Below, in pieces: positions 19,295-28,611 of a stretch of DNA of 64,000 bases. Each line of letters begins with the position of its first letter. Position 1 is the stretch's first letter. Below the pieces are notes generated by a model, which was given only the letters and a program-made list of their open reading frames with translations, made no database searches and had not been told where the DNA came from. This stretch comes from Halomonas sp. A40-4 (lineage in GTDB: Bacteria; Pseudomonadota; Gammaproteobacteria; Pseudomonadales; Halomonadaceae), in contig NZ_CP065230.1 of NCBI RefSeq assembly GCF_015767635.1, positions 2,728,001 through 2,792,000 on the forward strand. The letters run 5' to 3'. Position numbers and translations under genes: made by a program.

Positions 19295-20806
19295 CTAGCC
19301 GATAGCGACCTGATAGGCATGGGCGACCTTCAGCACGGTTGCCTCATCCCAGCGTCTCCCCACCAGTTGCATACCGACAGGGAGGCCTTCTGAAAAGCCG
19401 ACCGGCACGCTCATTGCCGGGTGCCCGCTCACATCAAACGGGGCGGTGTTGTGCAGATTGCCAAGCGCACCGGCGAGTGTGCTGGTGAGGTGTTTATCTG
19501 CCGGCCTGCTGACCGCTTTCATGGCGGTGGTGGGCATGATCAGCAGGTCATATTCCTGCAGGGCCTTGTCATAATCGCGAGCTAGCCGCCGACCGATATT
19601 CTGGGCCTTACCGTAGTAGTGGCGATTATACTGCTCGGACATGTAATGCCCGGCGAGCACCGTCATCTTCACAGTGTCGCTGAAGTCATGGCCACGGGCG
19701 CGGCGAGCCCGTCCGTAAAAGTCCATCAGTTGCGTACTGTAATGGCCGCGCCAGTTGGTGCCGTAACCATCGCCCCTGACCATCAGCTCGGTCGCACCCT
19801 CAAAGGCGATCGCACTCCACAACGCCAGCCCGTCGCTGTGCATGGGGACTGAGACCTCCGAGGCACGCGCCCCGGCTTTTTCCAGTATGCTGACGGCCTC
19901 TCTCACAGCGGCGTCCACGTCCGGTTCACTGACACCGGCAATGCCAAACCCTTCACGCAGGATGCCAATACGCAAACCTGCAAGGTCTTCGCTAAGCGAT
20001 TCGGTATATTTCGCCGTGCGTACATCGTACTGGCGCGGATCCAACCCATCCGAGCCAGCCAGCACTTCCAGCATGCGCGCGCAATCTTCCGCAGTGCGCG
20101 CCATGGGGCCCACATGATCGATTGTCAGCTCAATCGGAAAGATCCCCGTGTAAGGCACCAGGCCATGGGTGCCTTTGATGCCGTAACAGCCACTCCACGA
20201 GGCGGGCAGCCGAATGGAACCGCCCTGGTCGCCCCCAAGCGCCATATCCACTTCACCATTAGTCACCACCACGGCGCTGCCGTTGGAGGAGGCCCCGGCC
20301 AGCCGGTCATGATCGTGCGGATTTACCGGCTGAGGCTCGGGATAGCCGGTACAGCCGCCACCGTCAAAACAGAACGCAGGTACGGCCGTCTTGCCGATGA
20401 TATGCGCGCCAGCGTCGAGCAGCCGTGTGACCACGGTGGCGTCTTCCCGGGGCACAAAACCTTCCATGATCGGCGAACCATTCATCATGGGAATGCCTGC
20501 CAGCGCGATATTGTCCTTTAACGCCACTGTTCGACCGGCTAACGGTCCTTCCTTGGCCCCAGGCACCGAACACTTCCACGCCCAGCCATTGAGCGGGTTG
20601 TCGTCACCTACCGGGCGATAACCCAATTCTGACCGAGGGTAGTTGACCGGCAGTGATTCATCCGCCAGTTCATCCAGGCGATCATAAATGGCCATTGAGC
20701 CCGCAACGGCGGACTGGAACTCGCTCAGTTCATCAAAGGAAAGGTCAAAACCGTAATAATCGGAAATGGCCGCCAAGGTATCAATGCCGGGTCGCTTCAC
20801 GCTCAT
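19295..20806 (-). CDS. Amidase-signature amidase (Rhodococcus enantioselective amidase type)
   Basis: 503 aa. Hydrolyses carboxamides to acid and ammonia. The Ser-cisSer-Lys triad is visible: Lys97 in VALKDNI, Ser173 in GASSNGS and nucleophile Ser197 in GGDQGGSIR. These positions nearly match the nitrile-pathway amidase of Rhodococcus (96, 171, 195), suggesting broad aliphatic or aryl amide use. An N-terminal helical region of about 70 residues precedes the core, as in that group. ATG at 20806 has AGGAG nine bases before it. It is the last gene of the amide operon; no nitrile hydratase genes are adjacent. Confidence 0.9.
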   Translation of the reverse strand: MSVKRPGIDTLAAISDYYGFDLSFDELSEFQSAVAGSMAIYDRLDELADESLPVNYPRSELGYRPVGDDNPLNGWAWKCSVPGAKEGPLAGRTVALKDNIALAGIPMMNGSPIMEGFVPREDATVVTRLLDAGAHIIGKTAVPAFCFDGGGCTGYPEPQPVNPHDHDRLAGASSNGSAVVVTNGEVDMALGGDQGGSIRLPASWSGCYGIKGTHGLVPYTGIFPIELTIDHVGPMARTAEDCARMLEVLAGSDGLDPRQYDVRTAKYTESLSEDLAGLRIGILREGFGIAGVSEPDVDAAVREAVSILEKAGARASEVSVPMHSDGLALWSAIAFEGATELMVRGDGYGTNWRGHYSTQLMDFYGRARRARGHDFSDTVKMTVLAGHYMSEQYNRHYYGKAQNIGRRLARDYDKALQEYDLLIMPTTAMKAVSRPADKHLTSTLAGALGNLHNTAPFDVSGHPAMSVPVGFSEGLPVGMQLVGRRWDEATVLKVAHAYQVAIG

Positions 20807-20867
20807 GGTCAACTACTCCTATAAACAGACGGTTGCCTGAAAAGGCATCTAGTAAGGGAGGAACAAA

Positions 20868-22565
20868 CTACCTCTCCAACAAGCTGTGGTAATGGTGTGG
20901 CAGGCGCATCGCCACCAGGTCCTTGCGGCGCACAGCGCTGTTCGGGTAAGCCGACTCCAGGTTGCTCGTGTCGATGGCAAGCTGAATGCAGCCCCTGGCG
21001 CTGGTCATCAGCGCCTCCTGGCGAGGGAAATGGAACGTATCCGGTCCGAATATACCGCTTAATCCGGGTAAACCCGACTCGGGCATATGCACATTGGCGA
21101 AGGCGATATAGCAGTTGTTCTCGCCACCACGCACCCGGTAATGGTGCCAATGGTGTTCGTCCGGGCCGGTAGAAATAGGGGCTGGCTGACGAATGCCTGT
21201 ACCGGGATGCGCACTATGAAAAGGCCCGGGTAAGGCGGCAGGGCAAGCGATCACATCACACCCTCGCAGCGCCAGAATACGCCCCGCCTCGGGAAAATCG
21301 GCATCATGGCCGATCAGCATTCCCACGCGACCTAAGGGTAAATCGCCGCTAACCCAACGTTCGCCTGGTGTTGCCCATTCTCGATCAACCTCGGTTAAAT
21401 GAATCTTGCGATACACCTCCATAACGCCCTGCGCCCCCACAAGAGCGGCCGCATTATAGAGATGCCCATCCTCCTGCTCCGCGAAACCCACCACGTAGTA
21501 CTGTTGACGATCCTCGGCGAGTCGACAGAGTGCGCTGAAAGCAGGGTGCTCCGATGAAATAGGATTGATCGCGCCAGCGTTCAGTCCCGTCAGGGCTAAC
21601 TCGGGCAGAACCACCAGCTCGGCATGCTCTGCTTCGGCGATCAGCGCCATACATTGGGAAAGATTATCGTCGAGATTGTTCGAAGGGGAGAATTGAGCAA
21701 CCGCAATGGTACTTGCCTTGCCCTTGGGCAGTGGCTGATGACCATAAAGCCTGAAAAAGTCCAACGGGTTCCAGGCGTAAGTTTGATGAAGTAACTCATG
21801 ATAGAGATCTGGCCGACGCTCATTGGCTAACGGCCCTGTTACTCGGTCGGTATCAATCTCGCCCAGCACGACTCCATCGCCGTCATCCCTGCTCGCCTGG
21901 ACATGTCCATCCGGGTCAATCACGCAGCTGCCGCCACTGAATTGAACACCGCGTTCAAGCCCCCAGCGGTTACTCTCGATAAGGTAGCAGCCATTTTCCC
22001 TGGCACGACTAATCCAATATGGGGCAGGTGCGCGCTCGGCAAGCCAATTACTCAGATGGCAGATGACATCGGCGCCCTGCAACGCCACCAGACGTGAGGT
22101 TTCAAGAAAATGAATATCCATGCAGATGAGCAGCGCAATCCGCCCAAGCGACGTCTCAAACACCTGATGGCCCGTATCCCCAGAGGCCGCCCACTTTGGC
22201 TCGGCAATGTAAGGGTGGCTTTTACGATGCTTACCCAGATACCCCTCTGGGCCCACTAGAACCGCGGTGTTGTAGTAAAGGCCGTTGGCAGGCTCCACTT
22301 CCGGCAGCCCGATAACGATATAGCAGTCAAGCTTCGCCGCCAAAGCGGCGAAGCATTCGGTTGAAGGCCCAGGTACCGGTTCTACATAGGGCGTCACTTC
22401 CTCCCTGTCATACCAGCAGTAACCGGTAAGGCCCATTTCCGGCGTGATGATCAGCCGCGCCCCCGACGCAGCCGCCTCTTCCACCAACCGTTTCAGCGCA
22501 TCGATATTGCGCTCTTTGGCTAACATTTCAGGCTCAAACTGCACCGTGGCGGCAAGGTATTTCAT
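20868..22565 (-). CDS. Tandem nitrilase-superfamily hydrolase with one active and one degenerate domain
   Basis: 565 aa, about twice the usual size. Domain 1 (about 1-275) has the full Glu-Lys-Cys triad: Glu43 in TPEMGL, Lys115 in KHRKSH, Cys148 in LLICMD. Domain 2 (about 283-545) keeps Glu322 (LPELAL) and Lys387 (VYRKIH), but the nucleophile position reads LIGHD, with Gly419 where Cys is expected, so it should be catalytically dead. The protein probably cleaves an amide or carbamoyl bond; the second domain may serve assembly or regulation. It lies 17 bases after the formamidase gene in the amide operon. Confidence 0.88.
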   Translation of the reverse strand: MKYLAATVQFEPEMLAKERNIDALKRLVEEAAASGARLIITPEMGLTGYCWYDREEVTPYVEPVPGPSTECFAALAAKLDCYIVIGLPEVEPANGLYYNTAVLVGPEGYLGKHRKSHPYIAEPKWAASGDTGHQVFETSLGRIALLICMDIHFLETSRLVALQGADVICHLSNWLAERAPAPYWISRARENGCYLIESNRWGLERGVQFSGGSCVIDPDGHVQASRDDGDGVVLGEIDTDRVTGPLANERRPDLYHELLHQTYAWNPLDFFRLYGHQPLPKGKASTIAVAQFSPSNNLDDNLSQCMALIAEAEHAELVVLPELALTGLNAGAINPISSEHPAFSALCRLAEDRQQYYVVGFAEQEDGHLYNAAALVGAQGVMEVYRKIHLTEVDREWATPGERWVSGDLPLGRVGMLIGHDADFPEAGRILALRGCDVIACPAALPGPFHSAHPGTGIRQPAPISTGPDEHHWHHYRVRGGENNCYIAFANVHMPESGLPGLSGIFGPDTFHFPRQEALMTSARGCIQLAIDTSNLESAYPNSAVRRKDLVAMRLPHHYHSLLER

Positions 22566-22582
22566 TGTTACCTCCCCGCTCG

Positions 22583-23581
22583 CTAGCGTGCTTGTCCAAC
22601 GATGGACTTAAGGATGGAAGCACCTAACGTATACTTTGGATCCACCATATTGCCCAACCGCACACGCCCTGCCTGGGTGAGCAGCATGTAAGCCTCGATC
22701 TCATCGAAATCGAACTCTGCCGCCAGCCAGCGAACCAGCTCTCGGTAGGCAATGCGCGAGGCATCTTCCATCGGCCGTGCGGAACCAATGGTCATATAGA
22801 ACTGCTCGTTTTCCAGGCGCGGCCACTTGAACGTCCAATCCTTAATCAAGTCGACCTGTACGGTTGTCACGGTAGGGTGCTCAATCGCCACGCCGCACAA
22901 TTCACCATCGCCCTGGGCTGCATGACAGTCCCCCAGATAAAGGTAGGCACCTTTGGTATGCACCGGCAGATAGATGACTGCTCCAGGCGCCACATCGGGT
23001 AAGTCCATATTGCCGCCGTAATAATCGGGAACCAGCGAGCTAATCGACTCTATCTCTGGCGAGACCCCAATGGTGCCAATAAATGGCTGATACGGCAGGG
23101 TTATTTTATCGGTCCACTTCACGCCGGTTTCCGCGTCAACGTCTACCTTCTTAACCCGCTCCGGCAGTGGTTCATTGAGTAGCGCGGTGTCACCGGTCGC
23201 CACCAAACCACCAAATTCGGTAATCAGCGCCGTCGTACCGCAAGGCTGCGGGCCACGGGGTTTCATGTCGCGGATATACACCGCCAGGCAGTCACCCTTC
23301 TCGGCCCCTTCTACGTAGATCGGCCCGTTTTGCGGATTAAGGTAAGGCAGATTAAGCAATTCGCTTGGCTTGTCGCTTTCCGAGCGCAGTTTGCCTTCGA
23401 AAGCATCATGGGTTTCCGCACTGACGATATCCCCCGGCTGAATATGCAGCACGGGCTTGGGGTTGGGCCCAAGCGTATAGTGATACTGACCTTGAACCGC
23501 CTCTGTCAGTTGGTGGGTAGTACCCGGCTTACCGCTGGCGACGGCGCGACGCGCCATGATGGAATGATCAAACCAATTCAT
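22583..23581 (-). CDS. fmdA: Acetamidase/formamidase (FmdA/AmdA family)
   Basis: 332 aa. Family features include VLHIQPGDIVSAET near the N-terminus, the GPIYVEGAEKGDCLAVYI strand pair and the metal-site region LYLGDCHAAQGDGE. The family hydrolyses formamide or acetamide to ammonia and the acid in the cytoplasm. It follows the amide/urea-type ABC transporter in the same direction, which argues for a short-chain amide as substrate. Some members are found beside cyanide or urea metabolism genes, so formamide is a guess. Confidence 0.92.
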   Translation of the reverse strand: MNWFDHSIMARRAVASGKPGTTHQLTEAVQGQYHYTLGPNPKPVLHIQPGDIVSAETHDAFEGKLRSESDKPSELLNLPYLNPQNGPIYVEGAEKGDCLAVYIRDMKPRGPQPCGTTALITEFGGLVATGDTALLNEPLPERVKKVDVDAETGVKWTDKITLPYQPFIGTIGVSPEIESISSLVPDYYGGNMDLPDVAPGAVIYLPVHTKGAYLYLGDCHAAQGDGELCGVAIEHPTVTTVQVDLIKDWTFKWPRLENEQFYMTIGSARPMEDASRIAYRELVRWLAAEFDFDEIEAYMLLTQAGRVRLGNMVDPKYTLGASILKSIVGQAR

Positions 23582-23719
23582 TGTTCTACTCCTTTTTATG
23601 TACTGTTTAGGTACTTTTAGCTGCTTTCAGTCATCGCTCCAGGAACTGCAGACCGGAGCTTGCGTCATGGTGAAATGAACCTACGCTTCGCATGCCCACC
23701 TTGGGGTCACGCCCTACCC

Positions 23720-24439
23720 TCAAACCGCCAGAATGCGACGCATCGCGTCACGGTCACGGAGTTGTTCCCTAGCCAGCTCGTGGGTGATTTGCCCCTTGTC
23801 CATGACGTAGCAGCGCTGCGCCATGGTCATGATCATGTCCAGATTCTGCTCGACGAGCAGAATCGTGACGCCCAGCTCACGGTTGAGCTTGAGAATGTTG
23901 CGCGAAATGTCCTTGACGATATTCGGCTGGATACCTTCCGAGGGTTCATCGAGCAGCATCAGCTTCGGCTTGCCCACCATGGCCCGGCCGATCGCCAGCT
24001 GTTGCTGCTGTCCACCACTGAAGGTGCCCGCCCGCTGATTGGCCCGCTCGCGCAGGATAGGAAAGAACTCGTAGACCCGCTCATAGTCGACGCCCTCTCC
24101 TGGCTGCTGGAGCATCTCGCCAACCTTAAGGTTTTCCCAGACGGTCATGCGCGAGAAGACCTCGCGCCCCTGCGGGATATAGCCAATACCCAAGCGCGCA
24201 CGCTGGTGGGATTCGAGCGTACTGATATCCTCACCATCGAAGCGGATAATGCCCTGTCGATGCCTGAGAAGACCGATCAGCGTCTTCATCAAGGTCGTCT
24301 TGCCGACGCCATTCCGGCCGATGACGGCCACCACCTCTCCCCGGCCAACACTCAAGCTGACCTCTTGCAGAACAGAGGTTGTCCCGTAGCCAGACGTGAC
24401 GCCCTCCACGCTCAGCAGATCTGTATTATTCGTCGTCAT
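23720..24439 (-). CDS. Amide/urea ABC transporter ATPase (UrtE/FmdF-like)
   Basis: 239 aa, LivF-type ATPase. Walker A GRNGVGKT, signature FSGGQQQQ, Walker B LMLLDEPSEGIQP, switch region ILLVEQNLDM. IEIPQGREVF-like text (GIGYIPQGREVFSRMTVWENL) is typical of UrtE. ATG at 24439 overlaps the preceding ATPase gene by 14 bases; the frame runs further upstream but only as shadow of that gene. Confidence 0.9.
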   Translation of the reverse strand: MTTNNTDLLSVEGVTSGYGTTSVLQEVSLSVGRGEVVAVIGRNGVGKTTLMKTLIGLLRHRQGIIRFDGEDISTLESHQRARLGIGYIPQGREVFSRMTVWENLKVGEMLQQPGEGVDYERVYEFFPILRERANQRAGTFSGGQQQQLAIGRAMVGKPKLMLLDEPSEGIQPNIVKDISRNILKLNRELGVTILLVEQNLDMIMTMAQRCYVMDKGQITHELAREQLRDRDAMRRILAV

Positions 24440-25148
24440 CGGCTGTCCCCAGGTAAATACGTGCGACCTCTTCGTTAGCCTCGATATCGTTGATCGTGCC
24501 TTCCGCGAAGATCTCACCGAAGTTCAGTACGGTGACCTTATGGGCAATCTGGCGTACGAATTCCATATCGTGCTCGACCGCCAGAATGGACATCCCCTGG
24601 CGATTGAGGGCTTGGATCATCTCGCCCGTGCGCGCCGTTTCTTCCGGCGTCATACCCGCCGTCGGCTCGTCGAGCAGCAGCAAACGTGGTCCAGTACTCA
24701 CCGCCATGCCGATCTCAAGCCACTGCTGCTCGCCGTGGGAGAGCTCACCCGCAAGCTCGCCTGCCTTGTCGGTGAGCCTTACAAAGGCAAGGGCTTTGTC
24801 GATCGCCGCTGTCATTGAATCGCCATGCAGATGGTTCTGAACCGCGATCTGCATGTTTTGCCAAACGGACAGCTCAGCGAAGATACCCGGCACCTGAAAC
24901 TTGACGGCGATGCCCTGTTTCACGCGTTCAAAGGAACGAAACTTGGTGATGTCCTTCTCCGAGAAGAATATCTTTCCGGCGCTGGGTCGATGCTCACCAA
25001 GCACAAGCTTGAAAAACGTGCTCTTCCCCGCACCATTGGGGCCAATCAAACAGCGGATTTCACCGATCTCCATCGAAAAGTTCACATCCTGGGCAACTTT
25101 CACGCCGTCGAAATGTTTATATAAATGTTCGGTTCGCAGTAGGGTCAC
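24426..25148 (-). CDS. Amide/urea ABC transporter ATPase (UrtD/FmdE-like)
   Basis: 240 aa, LivG-type ATPase. Walker A GPNGAGKS, signature LSHGEQQW (the H variant common in UrtD), Walker B LLLLDEPTAGMTPEE, switch His in AVEHDMEFV. Four-base overlap with the preceding permease gene. Confidence 0.9.
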   Translation of the reverse strand: MTLLRTEHLYKHFDGVKVAQDVNFSMEIGEIRCLIGPNGAGKSTFFKLVLGEHRPSAGKIFFSEKDITKFRSFERVKQGIAVKFQVPGIFAELSVWQNMQIAVQNHLHGDSMTAAIDKALAFVRLTDKAGELAGELSHGEQQWLEIGMAVSTGPRLLLLDEPTAGMTPEETARTGEMIQALNRQGMSILAVEHDMEFVRQIAHKVTVLNFGEIFAEGTINDIEANEEVARIYLGTADDDE

Positions 25149-26248
25149 GACATACCCTCCTTACGCTTACGCAGGCGGACAAAGAGCCTGGCCAACCCCG
25201 GGATTAAGCCTTCCGGCAAATAGACCACGATGACGACCAATAGCAGTCCCATGATGACGAAGGCGTAGTAGCTGCCGTAGATCGTCAGATTCTGGAATAT
25301 GCCCAGCACCACCAAGGTGCCTACCAGCGTCGCGGTAAGATCTTTGCGTCCACCCACTGCCACCCAGATAATGGGCAAGGCAGCAGCCGCCAAATCCATG
25401 TTGGAGGGGCTGATGTACTGCCCCCAGGCGGTATAGAGCACGCCGGACAGCCCCGCCAGCCCGCTGCCAATCACAAAGGCAATCAATTGATAGCGGCGCG
25501 TGTCATAACCAAGCATTTCAGCGCGATGCGGATTCTCACGAATCGCCACCAGCACATTGCCGAATCGCGAATTGACCAGCACCCGCAACCCCAGGTAGCA
25601 AAGCACCAGCAGGGCCAGAAGCAGGTAATAAAGCGGCACGCCCGAATACAGCGCGATATCGCCCCCCGACCAAGGAATGGTCAACGGCGGCATACCGGTC
25701 ATGCCATTGTCGCCACCCAGCCGTGCATCGCCGATCGCCCATTGCGAGCCAGCGGTCTGTGCCATAAAGGTGGCAAATACCAGCGTGGTCGACAGCGTAA
25801 CGATACCCAGGAAGACACCGCTGATTCGCCCGTAGAAAAGAATGTAACCAAGTAGCGCCGCCCCCAGGCACGACACCCCAACCCCAATCAACACGCCGAC
25901 GAGGGTCATACCGTAAGCCGCGCCAAAGTTGATCGTGACGACACCGTACGTGTATCCGGCAAGCCCGAAGAAAGCAGTCTGGCCAAAGCTGAGCGACCCC
26001 GTGTAGCCCCAGATCAACGACAGCCCAAGCGCCATGAACACCCAGCAAAAGAAGTAGGCCGTATTACCGACGCTCCAGGCATCCGCAAAGGCGGGGTAAA
26101 CGATGGCGGCCCCAATGGCCAAGGCAAAGCCAACCCAAAACAACGGGCCGCGACCCAATGTTTGCGGACCGTTAACGAGCCGCATCCAGTTGGGAACTCG
26201 AGACGACGAAGGTGTCGTCACCGATCCTTCTCGCTGCAACATACCCAT
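25145..26248 (-). CDS. Amide/urea ABC transporter permease (UrtC/LivM-like)
   Basis: 367 aa with about ten membrane segments. The motif GYTGSLSFGQTAFFGLAGYTYGV and the coupling loop IRENPHRAEMLGYDTRRYQ are diagnostic of the LivM/UrtC branch. The start at 26248 follows the preceding stop directly and has AAGGGGCG seven bases upstream; an ATG two codons later is an alternative. Confidence 0.9.
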   Translation of the reverse strand: MGMLQREGSVTTPSSSRVPNWMRLVNGPQTLGRGPLFWVGFALAIGAAIVYPAFADAWSVGNTAYFFCWVFMALGLSLIWGYTGSLSFGQTAFFGLAGYTYGVVTINFGAAYGMTLVGVLIGVGVSCLGAALLGYILFYGRISGVFLGIVTLSTTLVFATFMAQTAGSQWAIGDARLGGDNGMTGMPPLTIPWSGGDIALYSGVPLYYLLLALLVLCYLGLRVLVNSRFGNVLVAIRENPHRAEMLGYDTRRYQLIAFVIGSGLAGLSGVLYTAWGQYISPSNMDLAAAALPIIWVAVGGRKDLTATLVGTLVVLGIFQNLTIYGSYYAFVIMGLLLVVIVVYLPEGLIPGLARLFVRLRKRKEGMS

Positions 26249-27121
26249 TTATGTACGCCCCTTGAGTAACCAGCCAGACAGGCCTTGTGGGAGAATGCGG
26301 ATAACCACCATGACGGTTATTAATAGCCCCACCTGGCCTATTAGCTGCCCTTGCCAACCGGTCAGAAAGGCCTTGATGACCGCGAGTGTGGCCGCCGCCG
26401 GTGCGGTACCCAGGAACACATCCGCGCCACCGACAACCACCGTCACGAAGCTCTCGACCAGGAAATTGGCACCCAGCGTCGGCACGATGGAAATCGTCGG
26501 TGCATAAAGCGCACCGGCCAACCCGGCCAGGGCCGCCCCGAGGCCAAAGGTGAGTGAGTACATACGTCCGGTGTCGATACCCGCCGCTTTCGCCATGTGC
26601 GGTGCTTGAATGGTGGCGCGCGAGTGGATGCCGAACGTCGTATGGTGAAACAGCACATACAGGCCAACGAGAAGAAGCACGGCGACCCCAAGCAGCACCA
26701 TCCGATAGGTAGAGTATGTGTAGTCGCCCACCGAAAAGCTGCCAAGCGGCGTACTGATGCCCGACATGCTTGAGCCAAGCAGGATCAGCGTGCCCTGGGT
26801 AAGAATCAGGCTGATCCCCCAGGTGGCCACAATAGAGTCCAGCGGCCGGTGATAGAGGCGGTGGATGATCGTGCGCTCTAGCACAATGCCAAGTATCCCG
26901 GCGGCCAGACTGCCACACAGCATCGCGATGGGCAGTGGCACCCCCAGGCGTGCCGTTACGACCGTGACGTAGGCGCCGCACATGATGAATTCACCATGAG
27001 CCAGGTTGATGATGCCCATCATCCCGAAGATCACCGCAAGCCCCATGGCAGATAGCACCAGAAAAGCAAACGCATCCCCAAACTGATAGAAAGCTGTGAA
27101 CGCTAAATGTAGGTATTCCAT
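26249..27121 (-). CDS. Amide/urea ABC transporter permease (UrtB/LivH-like)
   Basis: 290 aa with eight or so membrane segments. FGMMGIINLAHGEFIMCGAYVT is the LivH/UrtB hallmark, and a later RATIQAPHMAKAAGIDTGR loop contacts the ATPase. Preceded by a 104-base gap with a strong hairpin, so its expression may be set lower than that of the binding protein. Confidence 0.91.
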   Translation of the reverse strand: MEYLHLAFTAFYQFGDAFAFLVLSAMGLAVIFGMMGIINLAHGEFIMCGAYVTVVTARLGVPLPIAMLCGSLAAGILGIVLERTIIHRLYHRPLDSIVATWGISLILTQGTLILLGSSMSGISTPLGSFSVGDYTYSTYRMVLLGVAVLLLVGLYVLFHHTTFGIHSRATIQAPHMAKAAGIDTGRMYSLTFGLGAALAGLAGALYAPTISIVPTLGANFLVESFVTVVVGGADVFLGTAPAAATLAVIKAFLTGWQGQLIGQVGLLITVMVVIRILPQGLSGWLLKGRT

Positions 27122-27182
27122 ATCCAGCTCCTGGGCAGGAAACGCCCGCGAGGTTTCCCGCTTAATGCAAACTCACAGGTCA

Positions 27183-27208
27183 GGCAGGGTGACGTTCACC
27201 ACCCTGCC
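27183..27208 (-). terminator. Intercistronic hairpin between binding protein and permease genes
   Basis: Perfect 9-bp stem GGCAGGGTG / CACCCTGCC with an 8-base loop, no T tract. This is unlikely to end transcription completely. Such structures commonly protect the upstream binding-protein mRNA and attenuate read-through into the permease genes. Confidence 0.6.
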
Positions 27209-27225
27209 GGGACGATGCGTGATAT

Positions 27226-28461
27226 TTACTCGTTGGGAGGGCTAGAGGGGGTGTACTGGGCACTTGGGTCGTTCTGGGTCAGGTCGCAACCATTGTCACC
27301 CAGCCAGTACGGCTCGATATTTTCCCAGGTTTCAGGGAAGGAGATCTCGTGGTTCTCATCCACTTTTGCCAGGAAGATATTGTGAGACATATGCTGGCTT
27401 TGCGGATCGAGACACACCGTGCCAGAAGGGCCATCAAAGCAGACATCTCCCTCGGCGATGACGGCGCGAAGGTCTTCCTTGTCGGTCGAGCCATCGGCAC
27501 GCTCAACCATCTGCTTGTAAAGGTACATGGCGATATAAGAGTTGGCGGCTTCCTGATTCACATAGGGCGTATCAGGGAAGCGCTCATAGAATTTCTCAAC
27601 GAACGCATTCGCCTCAGGGGTATCCACTTCTTCGATGAAGTTCGTTGTCACGAACATGTTTGCAAGGCTTGGTGGCGCAAACCGCTTATGTTCGTAGCCC
27701 TGCCCAACGTTCACCGATGAAGCCATGGGGATCCCAAGGTCTGCAGACCCCGCTTGCTCGTAGTAGGACGCCTGATTGGAACCGACCAGCAGGGTGACGA
27801 CGAAGTCCGGGGCTTCCCCCTGAATGTTTTGGATGGTTTGCGAGAACTGGGAAACATCCAGAGGGATGAACTCCTCGCCCACGATTTCGCCGCCTTCCTC
27901 TTCAACAATCTGACGCACCCACTCTGCCGAAATCTGGCCAAAGTTATAGTCCGCGGCAATCGTATAGACGTTCGGGCCATACTCTTCCATCATCCAGGGA
28001 ATCAGCGTCGAGAACTGCTGCTCTGGGACCGCGCCGGTCACGATCATGTTGGCGTCGCACACACCGCCTTCATACTGGTTGTTATAGAACGCCAAGCCGT
28101 CGAACTGGTTGACTATCGGGCGATACGCTTCACGCGATGACGACGCAAAACCCGCAAAGACGGTATCCACCTGATCACGCTGCAGGACCCGCCGCATCAA
28201 CTCCTGGTAACGACGATCATCCGATTGCGTATCGTAAACGACCAGCTCGACCTCACGACCCGCAATACCGCCCGCATCGTTGATTTCCTCAGCTGCCAAC
28301 TCAATGGCACTCACCTTGGCCTGCGTCACCGCGGCAAAGTTGCCCGACTGGTCCTCAAGCACACCTATCTGGATGGGATCATCCGCTGACGCCTGGGTCA
28401 CGAAAGTGCCCGCCAACAACGTCGTCAAGGTGGCCGTTTTCTGGATTGTTGAGTATTTCAT
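27226..28461 (-). CDS. Amide/urea ABC transporter, periplasmic binding protein (FmdD/UrtA-like)
   Basis: 411 aa. Signal peptide MKYSTIQKTATLTTLLAGTF with cleavage after QASA. The body is a type I periplasmic binding fold of the branched-chain amino acid/amide family: IQIGVLEDQSGNFAAV, AFYNNQYEGGVCDANM, VYTIAADYNFGQ. The family includes UrtA (urea) and FmdD (short-chain amides). Operon context with AmiC/AmiR and amidases argues for amides over urea. Confidence 0.9.
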   Translation of the reverse strand: MKYSTIQKTATLTTLLAGTFVTQASADDPIQIGVLEDQSGNFAAVTQAKVSAIELAAEEINDAGGIAGREVELVVYDTQSDDRRYQELMRRVLQRDQVDTVFAGFASSSREAYRPIVNQFDGLAFYNNQYEGGVCDANMIVTGAVPEQQFSTLIPWMMEEYGPNVYTIAADYNFGQISAEWVRQIVEEEGGEIVGEEFIPLDVSQFSQTIQNIQGEAPDFVVTLLVGSNQASYYEQAGSADLGIPMASSVNVGQGYEHKRFAPPSLANMFVTTNFIEEVDTPEANAFVEKFYERFPDTPYVNQEAANSYIAMYLYKQMVERADGSTDKEDLRAVIAEGDVCFDGPSGTVCLDPQSQHMSHNIFLAKVDENHEISFPETWENIEPYWLGDNGCDLTQNDPSAQYTPSSPPNE

Positions 28462-28611
28462 TTGTATACCCCTGATGTAGTTTTACTTTTTCCTTCCTCG
28501 CCGTCCTGCAGCAAAACAGCTCCCTAATCGCCTCTGCCTAAAATGAGAAGCGACCTTTTGCTCTTGAAGCCTGACCGATATATTCCGCTTCGACCGATCT
28601 CAATCAGTCCG

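Noticed and set aside
23720..28461. Reading the transporter as a urea (Urt) system
   Set aside because: The protein families overlap, but no urease genes are present and amiC/amiR plus three amidases point to amides. Urea as a minor substrate is not excluded.
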